The notes under the pieces: model-generated | Seen by the model: the letters and a program-made list of their open reading frames with translations, nothing else | The model's database searches: none | Told to the model about the DNA's origin: nothing | Made by a program: the position numbers and the translations under genes | Source of the DNA: Oligoflexia bacterium | Lineage (GTDB): Bacteria > Bdellovibrionota > UBA1018 | NCBI GenBank assembly: GCA_903881565.1 | Contig: CAIRTR010000042.1 | Location: 1 to 35,965 of the forward strand | Direction: 5' to 3' | Length of the DNA stretch: 35,965 nucleotides | Shown here: positions 16,638-24,851 of the stretch, piece by piece | How positions within the stretch are numbered: the stretch's first letter is position 1 | Layout of the letters: each line of letters opens with the position of its first letter

Positions 16638-17339
16638 TTATTTCTTCGTCTCAAAACCCAAAGCAGCACAGTCAGCTGCCGAGAACTGCCCCTGCGGATG
16701 CCGTACGCCCTGCTTATCAATACAGTAAACTTGCGGAGAAGTACTCGAGGGCTTCACCGAACTCGCGCGCTCCATCTTCTTTTGAATCGAATCTGACTCA
16801 CTCACAGGCGCCACGAGCTGAAGTTTCGAAATCTTTTCCGCGACCTTCTTCGCATCCAACACTGGATCCACATCGCGATCCACCGACACAATCGTGAGCG
16901 CGGGACTGATGATGAACGTCCAGCGCTTGGACATTTTTAGTACGGGCATTTTCGAACCGTAGAGCTGAATAACCTTGTCGTCAGGGTCAGCTAGAAGCGT
17001 GAAGTTCAATTTGTGTTCAGTGTGAAATTTCGCCTGATCTTCGACACTGTCACTGCTGACCCCATAAACTTCGGCGCCCAACTTGTGGATCGCTTCAATA
17101 TTGTCCCTAAACGCACACGCCTGTTTCGTGCAACCTGGCGTGCCCGCTTTCGGGTAAAAATAGAGCACCGTCCACTTGCCTTCGCGAGATTGAAGCGCAA
17201 AATCTTTTCCGTCGTGGGTTTTAGCCGTAAACAGGGGCGCTTTGATGCCCGGCTGCAATTCGACTTTGTCAGAAGCAAACGTCAAACTAATCCCAAAAAA
17301 AACCAACAAGCCTAAAACCAAAACAGTATTTTTTGTCAT
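16638..17339 (-). CDS. Periplasmic Bcp/PrxQ-type thiol peroxidase with Cys-containing tail
   Basis: 233 residues: signal peptide (about 1-23), then a peroxiredoxin domain of the Bcp class. AGTPGCTKQAC holds the peroxidatic cysteine C70 and a second cysteine five residues later (C75), the 1-Cys/2-Cys PrxQ arrangement. GVSSDSVEDQAKFHTEHKL and FTLLADPDDKVIQLYG are diagnostic. Family knowledge: reduces hydrogen and organic peroxides. Most Bcp proteins are cytosolic and about 155 residues; this one is exported and has a 45-residue C-terminal extension with two more cysteines (VYCIDKQGVRHP and AADCAALG), perhaps a disulfide pair. It lies 29 nt downstream of the barrel-like gene on the same strand. 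Confidence 0.9.
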   Translation of the reverse strand: MTKNTVLVLGLLVFFGISLTFASDKVELQPGIKAPLFTAKTHDGKDFALQSREGKWTVLYFYPKAGTPGCTKQACAFRDNIEAIHKLGAEVYGVSSDSVEDQAKFHTEHKLNFTLLADPDDKVIQLYGSKMPVLKMSKRWTFIISPALTIVSVDRDVDPVLDAKKVAEKISKLQLVAPVSESDSIQKKMERASSVKPSSTSPQVYCIDKQGVRHPQGQFSAADCAALGFETKK

Positions 17340-17368
17340 ATAATTATGGAGCCTGATTCGCCGCTGTT

Positions 17369-18346
17369 TTACCAGCGACTGAGCACGCCAAACATCGCCT
17401 GAAACGCATACGCATTCTGTTCGACATTCTCCACGGTATTGCGAACATTATAAGCCTTATAGACGACAAAATTGGCCGAACCAAAAGCCGAAAAGTGCTT
17501 CGAAATTTCATACTCGAGATCCAAAGTGGTTTTTGAACCTATGCGGTGCTCGCCATTGATTTCTTGATACTGATCCTGACAACTCGTGTACATCCCGGGA
17601 CCCGTGTACACTCCACTATAAAGCGTACCGCTGTTGTACATGTCAGAGTTTGAGACATAGTTGGTGCTGCAATAAGTTCCCGTATATTTTTTGTCATCGA
17701 TCACGCTGAAGCTATCAATCTTTTCTCCCAACGCGACTCTGAATCGATTGCCAAAAACAGCGCCGATTTTAGCATCGATTGCGACGGTAGACATTGCGCG
17801 CAGATCGCCCGCGACGGGGACAATTCCGAAGGCTAGAAAATCAACTGCGGTCGAAGCAAGCAATCGCACTTGCGCTGAAACTTGCTTATCCCAATCCGCC
17901 CGGAAACCCAGAACCGTGATGCGAGCGAGCAAGTTGTTACCGAGAGCAAGATTGCGCTGAATATCAACTCCGCCAATCGTTGCCCAACCCGAATAGTGAG
18001 TTTTTCCATCGAAATCCGAAATCCCTTCACCAATCTCTAGCGCGTTGAAATCAATATCAAGGTAGCCGACGCCATTACCGCCTGCCGACATATCCGCGCG
18101 AAGTCGCGCGACCACGATACGATCTGAGATCTTGACGCCATCAAACTGAAGGCGAAGCAAAACTTCAGCATAATGATCGCCGCCAAGGCTCGCAAACCCT
18201 ACTCCAACCGTCGCTCCAATGGTCTGATCGGCGGAATCGCCGCCGACTTCAATCATTTCGCCTGAATCCGCGTGTCCGGCCTTTGCCCAGCCCAAAGCCA
18301 ACCCAAAACCCAAAATACAAGTCGCCCTAAACAACACGCTCTTCAT
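17369..18346 (-). CDS. Exported beta-barrel-like protein of unknown function
   Basis: 325 residues with a signal peptide (cleavage likely after GHA near residue 26). The mature chain is rich in glycine and alternating hydrophobic residues, with a tyrosine/serine/glycine-rich insert around residues 223-255 containing two cysteines (YCSTNYVS and SCQDQYQE) that may form a disulfide in an external loop. It ends LSRW, the terminal aromatic expected of outer-membrane barrels. No family was recognised. A strong AGGGGGT ribosome site precedes the ATG. It is followed after 29 nt by the periplasmic peroxidase gene and may share its transcript. Confidence 0.6.
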   Translation of the reverse strand: MKSVLFRATCILGFGLALGWAKAGHADSGEMIEVGGDSADQTIGATVGVGFASLGGDHYAEVLLRLQFDGVKISDRIVVARLRADMSAGGNGVGYLDIDFNALEIGEGISDFDGKTHYSGWATIGGVDIQRNLALGNNLLARITVLGFRADWDKQVSAQVRLLASTAVDFLAFGIVPVAGDLRAMSTVAIDAKIGAVFGNRFRVALGEKIDSFSVIDDKKYTGTYCSTNYVSNSDMYNSGTLYSGVYTGPGMYTSCQDQYQEINGEHRIGSKTTLDLEYEISKHFSAFGSANFVVYKAYNVRNTVENVEQNAYAFQAMFGVLSRW

Positions 18347-18436
18347 AAATACCCCCTAAATAAAAAAACCTTTAAGTTGGCGGGTTGATAACAAAGCAGA
18401 GGCATTTTCGAAAGGGTTTTGTTAGATTCATTACCA

Positions 18437-19189
18437 ATGGACAAAGAGTGGGAAAAAACGCGCGTTTTTGCCGACGGCGCAAGCTCCGGCAACCCGGGCC
18501 CCGGGGGCTGGGGCGTGGTGATTTTCGGAATCAATGGCACCGTCGTTGAAAAAGGGGGGTTCCACCCTCTGACCACCAACAATCGCATGGAGCTTCAAGC
18601 CACGATCGAAGCCCTTCGCGCGATCCCCCGAGATCAAGAAGTCGAGATCTGCACCGACTCCGCCTACGTCATCAATGGAATCACCGGCTGGTGCTTCGGC
18701 TGGCGCCGCAACGGCTGGAAGACCAAAGAGGGCACCGAGGTCCTCAATCGGGAGTTCTGGGAGCAACTATTTGCCTTAGTTCAAGGTAGGAAAATTAAAT
18801 GGACCAAAGTCAGAGGCCATGCGGGCATTCCAGGCAATGAGCGCGCCGATGCAATTGCCGTTTCATTCTCAAAAGGACCCAGAACTACCTTATATTCAGG
18901 TAGTAGATTTGGTTATGACATCATCCCCGAACTGCCCGCCAACCCAGACGAGGGCTCTAGCGCGCCTCGGAGCTCAAAGTCGCAGCAACCCAAGCAGCCC
19001 GCGTTCTCCTATTTAAGCATGGTCGGAAGCTCTGTCATGCGCCACAAAACCTGGACCCAGTGCGAGCGGCGGGTCAAAGGGCAATCGGGTGCGAAATTCA
19101 AGAAGGCGCTGAGCGCCGAAAACGAGAGCGAGATCCTGCGCGGATGGGGGATTTCGGCTAGTGCTGCGGTTTCGGACGACCCGAGTTAG
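18437..19189 (+). CDS. rnhA: Ribonuclease HI with C-terminal viroplasmin-like domain
   Basis: 250 residues from the ATG at 18437; a TTG at 18419 is possible but unneeded. Residues 8-145 are RNase HI with the full DEDD set: FADGASSGNPGPGGWG (D13), MELQATIEAL (E52), TDSAYV (D74) and GNERADAIA (D138), plus the VRGHAG histidine loop. Family knowledge: cleaves the RNA of RNA-DNA hybrids. A roughly 100-residue extension follows; residues about 190-240 contain G..V..TWTQCERRVKG.SGAKFKK, which resembles the viroplasmin (caulimovirus VI / RNase H1 hybrid-binding) domain. That domain is normally N-terminal to RNase H. It would raise affinity for hybrids or duplex RNA. The extension call is by eye. Confidence 0.88.
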   Translation: MDKEWEKTRVFADGASSGNPGPGGWGVVIFGINGTVVEKGGFHPLTTNNRMELQATIEALRAIPRDQEVEICTDSAYVINGITGWCFGWRRNGWKTKEGTEVLNREFWEQLFALVQGRKIKWTKVRGHAGIPGNERADAIAVSFSKGPRTTLYSGSRFGYDIIPELPANPDEGSSAPRSSKSQQPKQPAFSYLSMVGSSVMRHKTWTQCERRVKGQSGAKFKKALSAENESEILRGWGISASAAVSDDPS

Positions 19190-19200
19190 TTTAGAGGTAC

Positions 19201-19234
19201 TTCCGATTTTTGCACGCCTACGCAAGAATCGGAA
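19201..19234 (+). terminator. Strong hairpin after the RNase HI gene
   Basis: Arms TTCCGATTTTTGC (19201-19213) and GCAAGAATCGGAA (19222-19234) pair over 13 bp, with a single G-U wobble in RNA, around an 8-nt loop. It begins 12 nt after the rnhA stop. No T tract follows, so it is not a classical intrinsic terminator; it may protect the 3' end or act bidirectionally. Confidence 0.5.
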
Positions 19235-19239
19235 CCACT

Positions 19240-19276
19240 TATCGATATTAGTGTGATACCCTAAATCAAGAGGGTA
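19240..19276 (+). promoter_or_regulatory. Shared upstream motif and hairpin over the ribosome site of the DUF4143 ATPase
   Basis: TATCGATATTAGTGTG (19240-19255) matches 14 of 16 bases of a motif before the other ATPase gene (24852-24867). Immediately after, TACCCT (19257-19262) and AGGGTA (19271-19276) form a hairpin whose right arm contains the GAGGG ribosome site for the ATG at 19281, so it could hide that site. The pattern is visible; regulation is inferred. Confidence 0.4.
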
Positions 19277-19280
19277 ACCC

Positions 19281-20450
19281 ATGCCACACCAAAGACAACG
19301 CACACTCACGCAATCAATTCTCAAGCGCTTGAAACTGTGGCCGGCACTAGGCATTCTTGGCGCTCGCCAGACAGGAAAGAGCACTTTGCTTCGCGAGATT
19401 CTTCCCCCTTTCGCTGAACTTGAGTACTTCACGATGGACTCTGCGAATGCGAAATCACGAGCCGAAAAATCCCCTGAATCCTTTGCCGAGCCTTCAAACC
19501 ACAAGACAAAGATCATTGATGAAGTTCAAAAAGTCCCGGCCCTTTTCGACGCCATAAAACTGCACATTGATCAAAAACGCCGACCGGCGACCTACATCCT
19601 CAGCGGCTCAACCCAGTTCTCTGATAAGAGCGGAATTCGAGAAGCCCTTACCGGGAGAATTGGCCTACTCTACCTTTATCCTTTTTCGCTTTCAGAGATT
19701 CACTCCAAACCATTGGGACAATACTTCTTAAAAAAGGGGCAATATAAGACCCAAATCAAACTTGAGGAGTTTAATCGCAAGATCGAAAAAGGCGGAATGC
19801 CCGGTTTCTTTCACCTTCATGCGCAACACGAATACGACAGCACCGCACAACTTTGGGTCGAAACGACCTGTTACCGCGACCTAGGCAAGGTTTTGAAAAA
19901 GAACTTTGACGGAGACTTGGCTCTCTCGATTTTCACGACGCTGGCCCAAGTCGCATCCCCCACCGCAAAAGACGTGGCTGACCACCTCGAGATCGATCCC
20001 CGAATCGCCAAACGCTATCTTGATGGATTCTGCGAAATTCTGGTCCTCAAGAAGCTCTCGCCTCATGCCAAGAGCATTGGACAGCACCATTACCTCTTCA
20101 TCGATTCCGGAATCTGTACCTATCTCGGCGGATCAAGAGCACTTGCCCTCAGATGCCATGTCATGATTGAAGCACTCAGCCTGTTCGAATCCCAGGGACT
20201 CAATCGTCCTCAAGTCGAATACTATCACTCGACCAAAAGATCTTATGTTCCCCTCCTGTTTTCTTGGAAAAACGAGAAGAGATTGATTGCCGTTCAAATC
20301 TCCGATCGCGAATCCCCGACTCTTGGAGAAGTTAAATCGCTCGAGAGTTTTTCCCAAAAACTCGACATTCCGGTGCGCTCAATTCTATTGAGCCAAGCGA
20401 GCACAAGCTACGTAGAAAAGGGAATCGAGTTTCATCCTCTTCGGGGTTAA
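19281..20450 (+). CDS. AAA ATPase with DUF4143-type C-terminal domain
   Basis: 389 residues. Walker A GARQTGKST (27-35), Walker B TKIIDEVQKVP (D80/E81) and a sensor strand YILSGSTQF define the AAA_14 ATPase class; the SGSTQF, GRIGLLYLYPFSLSEI stretch is a hallmark of the family. The C-terminal part matches DUF4143, a winged-helix plus PD-(D/E)XK-like fold, with ADHLEIDPRIAKRYLDGFCE as the helix-turn-helix. Family knowledge: abundant orphan ATPases in bacteria and archaea, often horizontally spread, function unknown. The stop overlaps the stop of the following opposite-strand gene by 4 nt. No partner gene is evident. Confidence 0.9.
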   Translation: MPHQRQRTLTQSILKRLKLWPALGILGARQTGKSTLLREILPPFAELEYFTMDSANAKSRAEKSPESFAEPSNHKTKIIDEVQKVPALFDAIKLHIDQKRRPATYILSGSTQFSDKSGIREALTGRIGLLYLYPFSLSEIHSKPLGQYFLKKGQYKTQIKLEEFNRKIEKGGMPGFFHLHAQHEYDSTAQLWVETTCYRDLGKVLKKNFDGDLALSIFTTLAQVASPTAKDVADHLEIDPRIAKRYLDGFCEILVLKKLSPHAKSIGQHHYLFIDSGICTYLGGSRALALRCHVMIEALSLFESQGLNRPQVEYYHSTKRSYVPLLFSWKNEKRLIAVQISDRESPTLGEVKSLESFSQKLDIPVRSILLSQASTSYVEKGIEFHPLRG

Positions 20451-20806
20451 TCCCACTCAAAAATCTCACGCCTCGGGACCTGCTGCCTTGAAGGCTCCCG
20501 CACAGCCTGAGTCCGCGCCCCGATTTGCCCGCGCAGATCCCCTGGCAACCCCGCAAGCAACCGACGCAACAACGCGCGAAGCTCTGGGACGTACGCGCAG
20601 TCGGGATTCCAACCAAAAACCTTTGAATTACCTTTTTTTGAGGTAATAACTAGGCTCGCGCGCTCGAACTTCTGAAGTTGGCGCTGCACCTGACTCACGG
20701 GAAGCTTATACTCGCGCGCAATCCCCAGGGCGTAACCCTCACCTCTCGCCTCAAGAAAAACGAGAACCTTCTCAGCCGTTGCGTTTCCGAAGAGTCCTGT
20801 CCACAT
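20447..20806 (-). CDS. Winged-helix DNA-binding protein (ArsR-like)
   Basis: 119 residues. An N-terminal winged helix spans about residues 8-75: TAEKVLVFLEARGEGYALG, IAREYKLPVSQVQRQLQKFE as the helix-turn-helix, and the wing SLVITSKKGNSKVFGWNP. This exact style of domain often sits next to or fused to MNT-type nucleotidyltransferases, but none is present here. The C-terminal 45 residues are Arg/Gln-rich and of unknown role. It is divergent from the arginase gene with a 113-bp spacer, so it could regulate itself and the arginine operon, and tail-to-tail with the DUF4143 ATPase. Function beyond DNA binding is not established. Confidence 0.75.
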   Translation of the reverse strand: MWTGLFGNATAEKVLVFLEARGEGYALGIAREYKLPVSQVQRQLQKFERASLVITSKKGNSKVFGWNPDCAYVPELRALLRRLLAGLPGDLRGQIGARTQAVREPSRQQVPRREIFEWD

Positions 20807-20842
20807 CGTTTCATACTATTTCTCTGCCCCTCATTTGTCTAC

Positions 20843-20854
20843 CCTCTAAAGAGG
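20843..20854. promoter_or_regulatory. Inverted repeat between the winged-helix gene and arginase
   Basis: CCTCT and AGAGG flank a 2-nt centre in the divergent intergenic region (20807-20919). A TATATA-like element at 20896-20901 lies just before the arginase start and may be its -10. The repeat is a candidate operator for the divergent winged-helix protein. Short and unproven. Confidence 0.25.
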
Positions 20855-20919
20855 TAAATCCGCGTTTTTGCCACCTTTTTGTTGAATCCCCCCCTTATAT
20901 ATGTGAAGACTACAAAGCT

Positions 20920-21903
20920 ATGTCCGCCAAAGAATTAAATAAAAAAGACTCCGCAAAAATCTCGCCTGCTAAACAACGCATTTCACTCATCGGTGTTCCT
21001 ACCGACATCGGAGCGAGCCACCGAGGTGGATCGATGGGCCCCGACGCCCTCCGAGTCGCAGGTCTCGAGCAAGCTCTTCGCTCTCTCGGTCGCGACGTAA
21101 TCGATCGCGGAAACGTGACCGGCCCCGTGAACCCCATGAAGCCGCCGACGGACGGCTACCGACACCTGCCCGAAACCATTCAATGGAACCGCGCCGTGCG
21201 CGATGCAATGTACTCGACTCTGAACTCAGGAGAGTTTCCCGTCCTCATGGGCGGCGACCATTCTCTCGCTATTGGCTCGGTTGCAGGAGTGGCGCGCTAC
21301 TGCAAAGAGCGCGGAAAAAACCTTTACGTGTTTTGGCTCGACGCTCACGCCGACTTTAATACGCCGAAAACTTCGCCTTCGGGCAATATCCACGGAATGC
21401 CTGCCGCTGTCCTCTCGGGCTTTGGTCATCCTTCGATGCTCGAAATCGGCTTCACCACACCGATTATTGAAGCGAATCATATTATCCAAATCGGAATTCG
21501 CTCCGTGGACGCGCATGAAAAAATTGCGGTCGTCGAAAAAGGGGTCAACGTCTTTGACATGAGACAAGTTGACGAAATCGGGATGCGCGCGATTATGGAA
21601 AAAGCGCTGGGATTGATTCCTCGTAAGAATGCCCACCTGCATGTGAGCTTTGATGTGGATTTTATCGATCCCACGATCGCTCCCGGCGTAGCAACGACCG
21701 TTTCGGGCGGTCCCAATTATCGCGAAGCTCAGTTGTGCATGGAAATGATCCATGACTCAGGCTTGGTTGGCTCTTTAGACATCGTCGAAATCAATCCCGC
21801 TTTCGATCAGAATAACAAAACTGCCGAACTTGCGGTGGAACTCGTCGAAAGTATCTTCGGCAAACAAATCCTCGCACGAAATCCATTCTTGGCTCAATTA
21901 TGA
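20920..21903 (+). CDS. rocF: Arginase
   Basis: 327 residues from the ATG at 20920; an upstream GTG/ATG extension encodes unrelated sequence and is rejected. The dinuclear manganese ligands are all present: GGDHS (H114), LDAHADFN (D141, H143, D145) and SFDVDFIDP (D245, D247), with DIVEINP (E290) in the active site and the GASHRGGSMGPD substrate loop near residue 31. Family knowledge: hydrolyses arginine to ornithine and urea. GADRGGxGP-type variation distinguishes it from agmatinase, and the following ornithine aminotransferase supports arginase. Its TGA overlaps the next ATG (ATGA), so the two are coupled. Confidence 0.95.
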   Translation: MSAKELNKKDSAKISPAKQRISLIGVPTDIGASHRGGSMGPDALRVAGLEQALRSLGRDVIDRGNVTGPVNPMKPPTDGYRHLPETIQWNRAVRDAMYSTLNSGEFPVLMGGDHSLAIGSVAGVARYCKERGKNLYVFWLDAHADFNTPKTSPSGNIHGMPAAVLSGFGHPSMLEIGFTTPIIEANHIIQIGIRSVDAHEKIAVVEKGVNVFDMRQVDEIGMRAIMEKALGLIPRKNAHLHVSFDVDFIDPTIAPGVATTVSGGPNYREAQLCMEMIHDSGLVGSLDIVEINPAFDQNNKTAELAVELVESIFGKQILARNPFLAQL

Positions 21904-23102
21904 AAACAAAAGACTTCATTGCACAATCAGCAAAATACAGCGCAAACAACTACAACCCACTCCCGGTGGTTATCGCCAACGGGGATGGCATCTGGGTTTG
22001 GGACATCGAGGGCAAAAAATATTTGGATTGCCTCAGCGCCTACTCGGCCTTGAATCAAGGCCACTGTCATCCCGAAATCATTCAAGTCCTGATCGAGCAA
22101 GCGGGACGCGCGACCCTCACCTCACGCGCCTTTATGAATGATCAGATGGGCGATTTCCTTCAAAAACTTTGTGAAATGTGTGAAATGGAAATGGCGCTCC
22201 CCATGAACACCGGCGCCGAAGCCGTGGAAACCGCGCTCAAAGCCGCCCGTAAGTGGGGCTATCAGGTAAAGGGCGTTGCCGCGAATCAAGCCGAGATCAT
22301 TGTCTGTCGTGATAATTTTCACGGACGAACGATCTCGATCGTGAGTGCTTCAACCGAAGAACAATACCGCGACGGGTTTGGACCTTTCACACCGGGCTTC
22401 AAAGTCATCGACTTCGGCAATGCTCAGCAACTTGAAGCGGCAATCACCCCGAACACGGTGGCCTTCTTAGTAGAGCCAATCCAGGGCGAAGCCGGGATTC
22501 TCGTCCCACCTGAAAGCTACCTCACGGAAGTGCGCAAGATCTGCTCGAAAAACCGCGTGCTCTTTATCTTAGATGAAATCCAAACCGGCCTGGGTCGCAC
22601 CGGAAAACTCTTTGCTTATCAGCACGAAAAGAATGCAAAGCCTGATGCTCTGATCTTGGGGAAGGCTTTAGGCGGCGGCGTTTATCCCGTCTCTGCGATG
22701 GTGGCTTCACGCGAAGTTTTGGGCGTTTTCAAACCCGGTGATCATGGCAGCACTTTTGGCGGTAATCCACTTGGCTCAGCCGTGGCTCGCAAGGCGCTGG
22801 ACGTTATTTTGAAGGAAAAACTCGCCGAAAATTCGCAAGAGCTTGGCCAGTATTTCATGAAACAGCTTCGCGCGATCGCCTCCCCGCACGTTAAAGAGAT
22901 CCGCGGCAGGGGCCTGTTTATCGGAATCGAAATCAAGACTTCATCCGGCCCCGCTCGCCCCTTCTGCGAGCGCTTGATGGACCTGGGCGTACTCGCCAAA
23001 GAAACTCACGCACAAACGATTCGCCTGGCCCCCCCACTCATTATCAAGAAAAAAGATATCGATTGGCTGGTCGAGCAGATTAAAGAAGTTCTAGAAGCTT
23101 AA
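21900..23102 (+). CDS. rocD: Ornithine aminotransferase
   Basis: 400 residues, the family length. The N-terminal YSANNYNPLPVVIANGDG is characteristic of ornithine:2-oxoacid aminotransferases. MNTGAEAVETALKAARKWGY holds the phosphate-binding loop, FILDEIQTGLGRTG the pyridine aspartate (D225), and LGKALGGGVYPVSA the PLP lysine (K255). Family knowledge: converts ornithine plus 2-oxoglutarate to glutamate-5-semialdehyde plus glutamate. It overlaps arginase by 4 nt and is followed 43 nt later by the semialdehyde dehydrogenase, so the three enzymes form one pathway. Confidence 0.96.
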   Translation: MKTKDFIAQSAKYSANNYNPLPVVIANGDGIWVWDIEGKKYLDCLSAYSALNQGHCHPEIIQVLIEQAGRATLTSRAFMNDQMGDFLQKLCEMCEMEMALPMNTGAEAVETALKAARKWGYQVKGVAANQAEIIVCRDNFHGRTISIVSASTEEQYRDGFGPFTPGFKVIDFGNAQQLEAAITPNTVAFLVEPIQGEAGILVPPESYLTEVRKICSKNRVLFILDEIQTGLGRTGKLFAYQHEKNAKPDALILGKALGGGVYPVSAMVASREVLGVFKPGDHGSTFGGNPLGSAVARKALDVILKEKLAENSQELGQYFMKQLRAIASPHVKEIRGRGLFIGIEIKTSSGPARPFCERLMDLGVLAKETHAQTIRLAPPLIIKKKDIDWLVEQIKEVLEA

Positions 23103-23145
23103 TGAAGGTTAATTCTAACTTCGGCTTATTAAGGAGAACGAAAAT

Positions 23146-24777
23146 ATGTCAGATGCGAAATTTCAAGTCCCCACCCCGATCAATGAACCCATTCGGCAAT
23201 ACGCTCCCGGCGATGCGAATCGCGAATCATTAAAAGCTCGCCTCAAATCGATGGCGGCCGAAAGACTTGAAGTTCCTTGCATCATCGGGGGCAAAGAAGT
23301 TCGCACCGGCAATAAACGCAAAGCCGTGATGCCGCACTCTCACAAAGAAGTGCTGGCCGAGTTTCATTTAGCCGGAGCCACCGAAATGCGCATGGCCGTT
23401 GAAGCCGCTGCGCGCGCAAAACCGGAGTGGGAAGCCATGCCTTGGAACGAGCGCGTCGCGATTTTCTTGAAAGCCGCAGAACTGCTCGCCGGTCCTTACC
23501 GCGACAACCTGAATGCTTCGACCATGCTCGGGCAATCCAAGAATGCGTTTCAGGCTGAGATCGACGCCGCTTGCGAACTCATCGACTTTTTCCGATTCAA
23601 TGCTCACTTCTATCAGCAGATTATGGAGCAGCAGCCCATCTCTTCGGCCGGCACCTGGAACCGAATGGACTATCGTCCGCTTGAAGGGTTTGTGCTCGCG
23701 GTGACTCCATTTAATTTCACATCGATTGCAGGTAATTTGCCTACCGCTCCCGCGCTGTGTGGGAACACGGTGATTTGGAAACCAGCCAACACGCAGATTC
23801 CATCGGCTTATTATCTGATGAAATTATTCAAAGAAGCGGGCTTCCCTGATGGCGTCATCAACTTCCTGCCTTCGGTTGGCGCTGAAGTCGGGACCACCTT
23901 GCTCCCCTCTCCAGAATTAGGCGGGATTCACTTCACAGGCTCGACCAACACTTTTCAGTCCATGTACAAAACAGTGGGCGAGAATATTGACAAGTACGGC
24001 TCTTATCCTCGCATCGTAGGCGAGACCGGCGGAAAAGATTTTATTTTTGTGCATCGCTCGGCTGATCAAGAGGCCGTCGTGACCGCAATGGTTCGCGGAG
24101 CTTTTGAATATCAGGGGCAGAAGTGCTCAGCGGCGTCTCGCGCGTATGTGCCTCGCAGTCTTTGGGCTAACATCAGCAAGGAGTTAGCAGCGCAGGTTTC
24201 AGCCCTTAAGATGGGCGATGTACGCGACTTTAGAAACTTCGTAAACGCCGTGATTGATGAGCGCGAGTTCAAACGCATCTACTCATATGTGGAGCACGCG
24301 AAGAATTCGTCGGACGCCAAGATCCTGGTCGGCGGAAAAGCCAGTTCCGAAGTAGGCTACTTTATTGAGCCTACCGTGATCGTCACCGAAAACCCTGGCT
24401 ATAAGAGCATGGTTGAAGAGATCTTTGGACCGGTGCTTACGATCTTCGTTTATGACGACGCAAAACTTGATGAAGCTTTGAAATTCTGTGACGAAAGCTC
24501 ACCCTATGCTTTGACCGGCGCCGTGTTTGCGCAGGATAGAGCTGCGATCACCCAGATCAGCTCACGACTCAGACACGCGGCTGGAAACTTCTACATTAAT
24601 GATAAGCCTACGGGTGCAGTCGTTGGGCAGCAGCCTTTCGGTGGCGCGCGCGCTTCGGGGACAAATGATAAAGCGGGCAGCGTGTTGAATCTTTATCGTT
24701 GGCTCTCGCCTCGGTCAATCAAGGAAACGTTTGTTCCGGCCAAGGATTTTCGTTATCCGTTTATGAATGCGGAGTAG
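23146..24777 (+). CDS. pruA: L-glutamate gamma-semialdehyde dehydrogenase (P5C dehydrogenase)
   Basis: 543 residues, the length of the stand-alone (ALDH4A1/RocA-like) class. TPFNFTSIAGNLPTAPALCG, VGETGGKDF (E293) and EYQGQKCSAASRAYVP (catalytic C327) are the dehydrogenase motifs, and KPTGAVVGQQPFGGARASG near the C-terminus is typical of P5C dehydrogenases. Family knowledge: oxidises glutamate-5-semialdehyde to glutamate with NAD+. A good ribosome site AAGGAG precedes the ATG. With rocF and rocD it completes arginine to glutamate; no proline dehydrogenase domain is fused. Confidence 0.96.
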   Translation: MSDAKFQVPTPINEPIRQYAPGDANRESLKARLKSMAAERLEVPCIIGGKEVRTGNKRKAVMPHSHKEVLAEFHLAGATEMRMAVEAAARAKPEWEAMPWNERVAIFLKAAELLAGPYRDNLNASTMLGQSKNAFQAEIDAACELIDFFRFNAHFYQQIMEQQPISSAGTWNRMDYRPLEGFVLAVTPFNFTSIAGNLPTAPALCGNTVIWKPANTQIPSAYYLMKLFKEAGFPDGVINFLPSVGAEVGTTLLPSPELGGIHFTGSTNTFQSMYKTVGENIDKYGSYPRIVGETGGKDFIFVHRSADQEAVVTAMVRGAFEYQGQKCSAASRAYVPRSLWANISKELAAQVSALKMGDVRDFRNFVNAVIDEREFKRIYSYVEHAKNSSDAKILVGGKASSEVGYFIEPTVIVTENPGYKSMVEEIFGPVLTIFVYDDAKLDEALKFCDESSPYALTGAVFAQDRAAITQISSRLRHAAGNFYINDKPTGAVVGQQPFGGARASGTNDKAGSVLNLYRWLSPRSIKETFVPAKDFRYPFMNAE

Positions 24778-24811
24778 CTGTCTGACCGGCAGGTCCAAAT
24801 CTAACTACAAG

Positions 24812-24834
24812 TCGTAATTAGTCAATAATTACGA
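24812..24834 (+). terminator. AT-rich hairpin after pruA
   Basis: TCGTAATTA (24812-24820) and TAATTACGA (24826-24834) form a perfect 9-bp stem with a 5-nt loop, 34 nt after the pruA stop. It is AT-rich and lacks a T tract, so it is a weak terminator candidate. It might instead be part of the control region of the next gene. Confidence 0.35.
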
Positions 24835-24851
24835 TATCAAACGCTAAGCTA

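Noticed and set aside
20628-20646. TTACCT/AGGTAA inverted repeat
   Set aside because: It falls inside the coding region of the winged-helix protein and is short, so chance is likely.
20779-20919. N-terminal extension of arginase
   Set aside because: It overlaps the start of the divergent winged-helix gene and encodes sequence foreign to the family; the ATG at 20920 gives the usual N-terminus.
21226-21753. 175-codon minus-strand frame opposite arginase
   Set aside because: Arginase metal ligands are encoded on the plus strand; this is a shadow frame.
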